Shown here: positions 7,713 through 11,799 of the stretch, in pieces
Numbering within the stretch: position 1 is the first letter of the stretch
How the letters are laid out: each line of letters opens with the position of its first letter
Origin: Pseudomonadota bacterium
Lineage (GTDB): Bacteria; Myxococcota; Myxococcia; Myxococcales; Myxococcaceae
Direction: 5' to 3'
DNA: 11,799 nt
Assembly (NCBI GenBank): GCA_023424585.1
Contig: JAFADT010000325.1
Location: 1-11,799, forward strand
Made by a program: the position numbers and the translations under genes
Notes under the pieces: generated by a model
Seen by the model: only the letters and a program-made list of their open reading frames with translations
What the model was told of the DNA's origin: nothing
The model's database searches: none

Positions 7713-7734
7713 CTCGGGAATCCACTCTCCCGGG
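7713..7734 (+). other. Imperfect inverted repeat after lpxI
   Basis: CTCGGGA (7713-7719) can pair with TCCCGGG (7728-7734) over 7 bp including one G-T wobble, with an 8-nt loop. No U-run follows. It lies in the 74-bp gap between lpxI and the OmpA-like gene and could mark the end of the lpx transcript, but the evidence is weak. Confidence 0.25.
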
Positions 7735-7781
7735 CTGGAGTTGCCTCACCACCTCCCCCGCGACGCCGAGGTTGACGCCGC

Positions 7782-8807
7782 ATGTCCGTTCGACTCCTAC
7801 CTCTCGTGGCCCTGCTGGGCCTGCCGCTCCCTGCCTCCGCGGAGGCCATCCGGGTGTCGCTGGAGGGCAAGGCGGCGCTGGGCGAGGGCGTGCCCACGCT
7901 GGTCATCCACATCGACGAGCCCATCGACGGCTTCGAGGTGAAGCTCAAGCGCGGCGACGGCAAGGCGGTGGAGCTCAAGGGAGGCGGCAAGCCAGGCGTC
8001 ACCCGCCGCATCGCCCTGGAGCAGCCGGAGGGGAAGTTCCACTACGAGGGCGAGCTCACCGTGCGGTTCCCGGGCGGGGCGGAGCCGGGGAGCATGCCGC
8101 TCGCCTTCGACACGGAGCTGTACGGCCCGCTGAAGCTGGAGGTACGCCCGGAGGACGTGGACGTGCCCGGGCGCAAGCTGCGCTTCACGCTGTCCCGCCC
8201 GGCCGCGAAGACGGAGGTCACGGTGATGATGGACACCGGCAAGACGGCCTTCGCGGGCGACGTGGACTTCAAGGGCGCGCCCGCGGGCACGCCCCTGGAG
8301 GTGAAGTGGCTGCCGGCGGAGGGCAAGGTGATGCGCATCCGCCTCCGCGCCTATGACACGTCCGACTTCTACACCGGCGTGGACCTCTACCCGTGGCAGG
8401 TGGACATCCCGCACGAGGAGGTGGGCTTCGCGTCTGGCCGCTCGGACGTCCCCCCGTCGGAGAAGGGCAAGCTGGACGCCAGCTACAAGAGCATCACGGA
8501 CGCGCTGAATAAATACGGGCGCTGGGCGTCGCTGCGCCTGTACGTGCTCGGGCACACCGACACGGTGGGCAGCGCGGACGACAACCGCGAGCTGTCACTC
8601 AAGCGGGCGAAGAGCATCGCGTCCTACTTCCGCCAACGCGGCCTGAAGGTACCAGTGTTCTACGAGGGCTTTGGTGAGCAGTCTCCGGCGGTGCCCACGC
8701 CGGATGAGACGGCGGAGGCGGCCAACCGCCGCGCCGAATACATCATCGCGGTGGAGGACCCGTCCCTGACGAACGCGCCCTTCGCCCCTCGCTGGCGCAA
8801 GCCATGA
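7782..8807 (+). CDS. Secreted OmpA-C-domain protein with a duplicated N-terminal domain
   Basis: A 341-residue exported protein. Signal peptide 1-20 (ASA|E). The C-terminal part (about 213-325) is an OmpA/MotB/Pal-type peptidoglycan-binding domain: VGFASGRSDVPPSEKGKL (214-231), then LGHTDTVGSADDN (256-268) and LSLKRAKSIASYF (271-283). Asp260 and Arg275 fall at the diaminopimelate-binding positions (OmpA Asp271/Arg286, same spacing of 15). The region 22-212 is beta-rich, has no barrel pattern, and looks like two copies of one domain (about 36-96 and 129-191): P47/P140, EV 52/145, GK 60/153 and PEGK 82-85/PAEGK 178-182. I cannot name this domain. A GAGG at 7768-7771 lies 10 nt before the ATG. 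The stop overlaps the next gene (ATGA). Likely a periplasmic cell-wall-anchoring protein; partner and role unknown. Confidence 0.85.
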   Translation: MSVRLLPLVALLGLPLPASAEAIRVSLEGKAALGEGVPTLVIHIDEPIDGFEVKLKRGDGKAVELKGGGKPGVTRRIALEQPEGKFHYEGELTVRFPGGAEPGSMPLAFDTELYGPLKLEVRPEDVDVPGRKLRFTLSRPAAKTEVTVMMDTGKTAFAGDVDFKGAPAGTPLEVKWLPAEGKVMRIRLRAYDTSDFYTGVDLYPWQVDIPHEEVGFASGRSDVPPSEKGKLDASYKSITDALNKYGRWASLRLYVLGHTDTVGSADDNRELSLKRAKSIASYFRQRGLKVPVFYEGFGEQSPAVPTPDETAEAANRRAEYIIAVEDPSLTNAPFAPRWRKP

Positions 8808-9286
8808 GGTGTCACATGGTGGAACTTCGTCACATTTGTCGGGCGCTCGCCGTGGCGGGCCTGGGCCTGCTGGGGACGGTGGGCTGCGCGCACTCGGTCC
8901 CCCTCGCGCAGCGCGTGGAGGCCGAGGACGAGAAGTGCACGCTCCTCCAGGCGCTGATGCGGCAGCCCGCGCCCTCGCGGGCCATCCAGCAGTTCGTCGC
9001 CGAGGGCAAGGAGGAGAGGGCTCCCGTGGTCGTCTACGTGCGCCACCCGGAGGAGGACTCCCTGGAGCGCTTCTTCACCGGCGAGCCCCAGTGCGCGAAC
9101 GACTCGTTCAAGGTCGTGCAGGAGAACGTGGTGGACGCGGTGGTGGTGTACCTGCAGGAGGTCCAGGGCGGCTACGCGTACGACGCGCAGCGCTCCAGCC
9201 CGGAGCACCTCACCATGGAGGGCCGCCCGCAGGGCACCGTGCGCAAGGACGGCGCCGTCTGGGTGGCGGGCGCGGACGTTATTTGA
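8804..9286 (+). CDS. Small predicted lipoprotein of unknown function
   Basis: A 160-residue protein I do not recognise. The N-terminus has Arg/His residues (1-13), a hydrophobic core (AVAGLGLLGTVG) and Cys28 in a lipobox-like TVGC, so it is probably lipidated after cleavage before Cys28; Thr at -3 is less usual than Leu. The mature part is acidic and predicted alpha/beta, with a hydrophobic strand APVVVYVRH (73-81) and a helix-strand element NVVDAVVVYLQEV (108-120). Cys45 and Cys97 could form a disulfide. The start is the ATG overlapping the upstream TGA (ATGA); an ATG at 8816 preceded by GAGGTG (8806-8811) is an alternative that removes four residues. Coupling to the OmpA-like gene suggests the two act together. 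Its 3' end overlaps the convergent marC gene by 8 bp. Confidence 0.8.
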   Translation: MRCHMVELRHICRALAVAGLGLLGTVGCAHSVPLAQRVEAEDEKCTLLQALMRQPAPSRAIQQFVAEGKEERAPVVVYVRHPEEDSLERFFTGEPQCANDSFKVVQENVVDAVVVYLQEVQGGYAYDAQRSSPEHLTMEGRPQGTVRKDGAVWVAGADVI

Positions 9287-9914
9287 GCAGGTCCTTCGCC
9301 CCGTCCGCGATGAACTGCACCGCGATGGCGGCCAGGATGAGGCCGGACACGCGCTCCAGGATGGCGACGCCGGACTGACGCAGCACCCGCTGCACCAGGC
9401 TGGAGGCGTTGAGGATGAAGTAGGTGGAGGTGAAGGTCAGCACCACCGCCGCGACCACCGGCAGCGCGGACGCGAGCGACGTCCCGGAGCGCGCCATCAG
9501 CACCATGGCGGTGGCGATGGCGCCCGGCCCCGCGAGCAGCGGGATGGCCAGCGGGACGATGGCCACGTCCTCCTTCACCACGCCCTCTTCCTCCTCCGTC
9601 GGGCTGGTGCGCGTGGAGGACGGGCGGGCGCGCAGCATGTCCAGGGACGTGATCAAGAGCAGGATGCCGCCCGCCACGCGGAAGGCGCCCAGCGACACCG
9701 CGAAGACGTGGAAGATGACGCGGCCGAAGACGGCGAAGAACAGCATCAGCCCGCACGCCACCAGGCAGGCGCGCAGGGCGGTGCTCCGTATCTGCTGCTT
9801 GGAGTCTCCCGCCGTCATCGCCAGGAACAGCGGCACGACGCCAATGGGGTCCACCACGAAGAAGATGGCGGACAGCGACACGAGGAAGGTGGACACCACT
9901 CCGGACATCGACAT
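9279..9914 (-). CDS. MarC family (UPF0056) inner-membrane protein
   Basis: A 211-residue polytopic membrane protein with about six hydrophobic segments (roughly 5-31, 45-70, 72-94, 117-141, 148-172, 185-206). It carries the two family motifs: VDPIGVVPLFLAMT (21-34, the NPIG-type motif with Asp in place of Asn) and PLAIPLLAGPGAIATAMVL (121-139). The loop 96-116 is hydrophilic with four consecutive Glu. MarC proteins have no settled transport substrate; the multiple-antibiotic-resistance link of the original name has not held up. The start ATG (complement of 9912-9914) lies 5 bp after the upstream glycosyltransferase stop, so the two are probably co-transcribed; a second in-frame ATG is two codons in. 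The gene converges on the lipoprotein gene with overlapping 3' ends. Confidence 0.9.
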   Translation of the reverse strand: MSMSGVVSTFLVSLSAIFFVVDPIGVVPLFLAMTAGDSKQQIRSTALRACLVACGLMLFFAVFGRVIFHVFAVSLGAFRVAGGILLLITSLDMLRARPSSTRTSPTEEEEGVVKEDVAIVPLAIPLLAGPGAIATAMVLMARSGTSLASALPVVAAVVLTFTSTYFILNASSLVQRVLRQSGVAILERVSGLILAAIAVQFIADGAKDLLK

Positions 9915-9919
9915 GGCAC

Positions 9920-10624
9920 TCAGACCGTGAAGCGCAGCTTCCAGACCATGCCCAGCGCCTCGACGAAGATCTTCTTGTTCATCTTCGAGTGCCCCACGCG
10001 CCGGTCCTCGAACACGATGGGGACCTCGCGCACGGTGAAGCCGTTGCGCAGGGTGCGGTAGGTCAACTCAATCTGGAACGCGTACCCGGTGCTGCGCACC
10101 GCGTCCAGGTCGATGCGCTCCAGCACCCGGCGGTTGAAGCACTTGAAGCCGCCGGTGAGGTCGCGCACGTCCACGCCCAGGATGCTGCGCGCGTACAGCG
10201 AGCCGCCGCGGCTGATGAGCTTCCGGCCCACGCCCCAGTTCACCGTGCCGCCGCCGTCCACGTAGCGCGAGCCCAGCACCAGGTCCGCGCCGCCCTCCGC
10301 GGCGTCCAGGAAGGTGGGCAGGTAGCGCGGGTCGTGGCTGAAGTCCGCGTCCATCTCCAGGATGTACGTGTAGCCCTGGGCCAGGGCCCACCGGAAGGCG
10401 GCCAGGTACGCGCGGCCCAGGCCTTCCTTCTTCTCGCGGTGGAGCACGCGCACGCGCGGCTCCTTCGCGGCCAGCTCGTCCGCCAGCTGCCCCGTCCCGT
10501 CGGGCGAGTTGTCGTCGACGACGAGGATGTCCACACGGGGATCCGCCGCCAGCACCGCCTGGGTGATGGGGCCGATGTTGTCCCGCTCGTTGTAGGTGGG
10601 GATGCAGACCAGCGCACGGTTCAT
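9920..10624 (-). CDS. Family 2 glycosyltransferase, polyprenyl-phosphate mannose synthase-like
   Basis: A 234-residue GT-A glycosyltransferase of the dolichyl/polyprenyl-phosphate mannose synthase type, which moves a sugar (classically mannose from GDP-mannose) to a polyprenyl phosphate on the cytoplasmic face. Motifs in order: CIPTYNERDNI (7-17), VVDDNSPDGTG (35-45), the metal-binding stretch EMDADFSHDP (90-99), GSRYVDGG (118-125), DLTGGFKCF (155-163) and VPIVFEDRRVGHSKM (201-215). The last block is typical of this subfamily. There is no C-terminal membrane domain, so it resembles the short soluble class of the family. The ATG (complement of 10622-10624) is chosen because homology begins there; the frame continues upstream to 10831 in low-complexity Gly/Ala/Arg codons overlapping lpxB. 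No clear Shine-Dalgarno. The sugar and acceptor cannot be proven from sequence; other sugars are possible. Confidence 0.88.
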   Translation of the reverse strand: MNRALVCIPTYNERDNIGPITQAVLAADPRVDILVVDDNSPDGTGQLADELAAKEPRVRVLHREKKEGLGRAYLAAFRWALAQGYTYILEMDADFSHDPRYLPTFLDAAEGGADLVLGSRYVDGGGTVNWGVGRKLISRGGSLYARSILGVDVRDLTGGFKCFNRRVLERIDLDAVRSTGYAFQIELTYRTLRNGFTVREVPIVFEDRRVGHSKMNKKIFVEALGMVWKLRFTV

Positions 10625-10663
10625 GACCCGGCGGACATATCCCAATCCCGGCGCTGGAACAGC

Positions 10664-10690
10664 AGAACCGGCGCCAACCCGGTCGGTTCT
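10664..10690 (-). terminator. Possible weak terminator or attenuator after lpxB
   Basis: AGAACCG (10664-10670) and CGGTTCT (10684-10690) are exact reverse complements with a 13-nt spacer, 5 bp downstream of the lpxB stop on the minus strand. A shorter nested pairing within the spacer is also possible. The following RNA has only short U groups (GCUGUUCC), so intrinsic termination would be inefficient. The 71-bp gap to the next gene is otherwise featureless, with no convincing promoter. Confidence 0.3.
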
Positions 10691-10695
10691 CCCGC

Positions 10696-11799
10696 TCAGG
10701 CGACAACGCGAGGGGGCAGCAGCTCCAGCACCGTCTGGGCCGCACGGTGGGCCGCCCCCACCTCGCCCAGCCGCCCGCGCACCTCCGCCAGGCCCTGGAC
10801 CATGGCGTCGCGGGGCTCGCCCGGCAGCCACACGCGCCGCACCTCGGAGGCGATGTTCTCCGGGGTCATGTCCCCCTGGAGCAGCTCCGGCACCACGCGC
10901 CGGCCCGCCAGCAGGTTGATGAGCGACACGAAGGCCACCTTCAACATCAGCCGGCCCACCCAGTACGTCACCCTCGACACGCGGTACACCACGACGAGCG
11001 GCCGCTCCATGAGCCCCGCCTCCAGCACCGCCGTGCCGGAGGCCACCACCGCGGCGTCGCTCGCGCCCACCACCTCTGGCGCGCGCCCGTCCACCAGCAC
11101 CGGCGTCACGCCGCTGCCCTCGAAGCGGGAGGTGATCTCCTCCTTCGCGATGGTGGGCGCCACCGGCACCACCACCTGGAGCCCCGGCCGCTCGGCGGCC
11201 AGCTGCTTCGCGGCCCCCACCAGGGTGGGCAGGATGCGGCGGATCTCGCTCATCCGGCTGCCGGGCAGCAGCGCGAGCGTGGGCGCGTCCTCCGCCAGAC
11301 CCAGGCGCCGCCGGAACTCGCGGGCGCTGGCGGCCTTGGGCATCTGCTCCAGCACGGGGCTGCCCACGTAGCGTGCGGGCACCCCGGCCTCCCGGTAGAA
11401 GTCCTCCTCGAAGGGCAGGATGCAGAGCATCCGGTCCACCAATCGCTGGATGGTGCGCACGCGACCCCGGCGCCAGGCCCAGATCATGGGGGACACGTAG
11501 TAGGCCACCGGGATGCCCAGGGCCTTGAGCTTCTTGGCCAGCCGCAGGTTGAAGTCCGGGATGTCCACGAGGATGGCGCAGGCAGGGCGGCGCTCCTCCG
11601 CGGCCCGGGCCAGGTCCTTCATGATCCGCAGGATGCGGGGGATGCGGGGGAGCACCTCGGTGATGCCCATGACGGAGACCTCCCGGGCATCGTGGATGAG
11701 CTCCACCCCTCGAGCGGCCAGCCGGGCGCCTCCCATGCCGAAGTAGGTGAGGTCGGGGCGCAGGGCCTGGAGGGCGGCGACGAGCTCCGAGGCGTGGGT
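10696..11799 (-). CDS. lpxB: LpxB, lipid-A-disaccharide synthase (N-terminus cut by window edge)
   Basis: LpxB joins UDP-2,3-diacylglucosamine to lipid X (the LpxI product) to give the beta-1,6 disaccharide of lipid A, on the cytoplasmic side of the inner membrane. The 367 residues present open directly at the window edge with THASELVAAL, so roughly 15 N-terminal residues, including the usual AGEASGD loop, lie outside. Conserved blocks are visible: GMGGARL (21-27), VSVMGITEVLPR (41-52), LVDIPDFNLRLAK (77-89, containing the Asp79-type catalytic region), YVSPMIWAWR (101-110), LLPGSR (177-182), SGTAVLE (254-260) and INLLAGRRVVPELLQ (294-308). The fold is a GT-B (family 19) enzyme. It is probably first in a minus-strand unit with the glycosyltransferase and marC, facing the lpxD-fabZ-lpxA-lpxI genes instead of following them. 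Confidence 0.95.
   Translation of the reverse strand, partial: THASELVAALQALRPDLTYFGMGGARLAARGVELIHDAREVSVMGITEVLPRIPRILRIMKDLARAAEERRPACAILVDIPDFNLRLAKKLKALGIPVAYYVSPMIWAWRRGRVRTIQRLVDRMLCILPFEEDFYREAGVPARYVGSPVLEQMPKAASAREFRRRLGLAEDAPTLALLPGSRMSEIRRILPTLVGAAKQLAAERPGLQVVVPVAPTIAKEEITSRFEGSGVTPVLVDGRAPEVVGASDAAVVASGTAVLEAGLMERPLVVVYRVSRVTYWVGRLMLKVAFVSLINLLAGRRVVPELLQGDMTPENIASEVRRVWLPGEPRDAMVQGLAEVRGRLGEVGAAHRAAQTVLELLPPRVVA

Noticed and set aside
5923..7752. A 609-codon open frame on the minus strand opposite fabZ, lpxA and lpxI
   Set aside because: Same pattern: antisense to three recognisable genes, low-complexity composition and no family resemblance.
8508..8516. AT-rich AATAAATAC patch in the OmpA-like gene
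   Set aside because: Three AT-rich codons (Asn-Lys-Tyr) in an otherwise normal coding frame; no promoter partner or sign of transferred DNA.
10625..10831. Upstream extension of the glycosyltransferase frame to 10831
   Set aside because: The extra 69 residues are Gly/Ala/Arg/Pro low complexity and overlap the lpxB coding end; GT homology starts at the Met at 10624.
9989..11371. A 460-codon open frame on the plus strand across the glycosyltransferase and lpxB
   Set aside because: It is antisense to two motif-complete enzymes, and its composition is that of a shadow frame.

Overview
The window is a GC-rich (about 70% by eye), densely coded stretch of a Gram-negative, diderm chromosome. Codon use (almost every third position G or C), Ala/Pro-rich linkers, GTG/TTG starts and the gene content fit a myxobacterium (Myxococcota, Myxococcus/Corallococcus-like). 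That assignment is inferred from style and content, not from a marker gene.

Left block, + strand, about 2-7707: an outer-membrane assembly cluster. In order it holds the end of a LolC/LolE-type lipoprotein-release permease (cut by the window edge), lolD (its ATPase), bamA (outer-membrane protein insertase), skp/ompH (periplasmic chaperone), lpxD, fabZ, lpxA and lpxI. Spacing is tight (2 bp, about 76 bp, about 119 bp, 15 bp, 4-bp overlap, 34 bp, 21 bp), so most of it probably works as one or a few transcripts. Together these genes release lipoproteins to the outer membrane, fold and insert beta-barrel proteins, and make the acylated UDP-glucosamine precursors of lipid A. FabZ makes the acyl-ACP chain precursors that feed LpxA and LpxD.

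Middle, + strand, 7782-9286: a secreted OmpA-C-domain protein and a small predicted lipoprotein, joined by a 4-bp ATGA overlap. Neither N-terminal region belongs to a family I can name. The OmpA-like protein appears to carry an internally duplicated beta-rich domain. This pair is the least explained part of the window.

Right block, - strand, 9279-11799: lpxB (N-terminus cut by the window edge), then a soluble family 2 glycosyltransferase resembling polyprenyl-phosphate mannose synthase, then a MarC-family membrane protein. The marC and lipoprotein genes converge and overlap by 8 bp. The lipid A enzymes here cover LpxA, LpxD, LpxI and LpxB; LpxC and LpxK are not in the window.

No rRNA, tRNA, CRISPR array, insertion sequence or phage gene was seen, and no stretch of 300 bases lacks a gene. 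The region is mostly conserved housekeeping. The points most worth a second look are the OmpA-like/lipoprotein pair, an exact 18-bp tandem duplication in lpxD that adds one hexapeptide, the tail-to-tail gene overlap, and the relocation of lpxB to the opposite strand.
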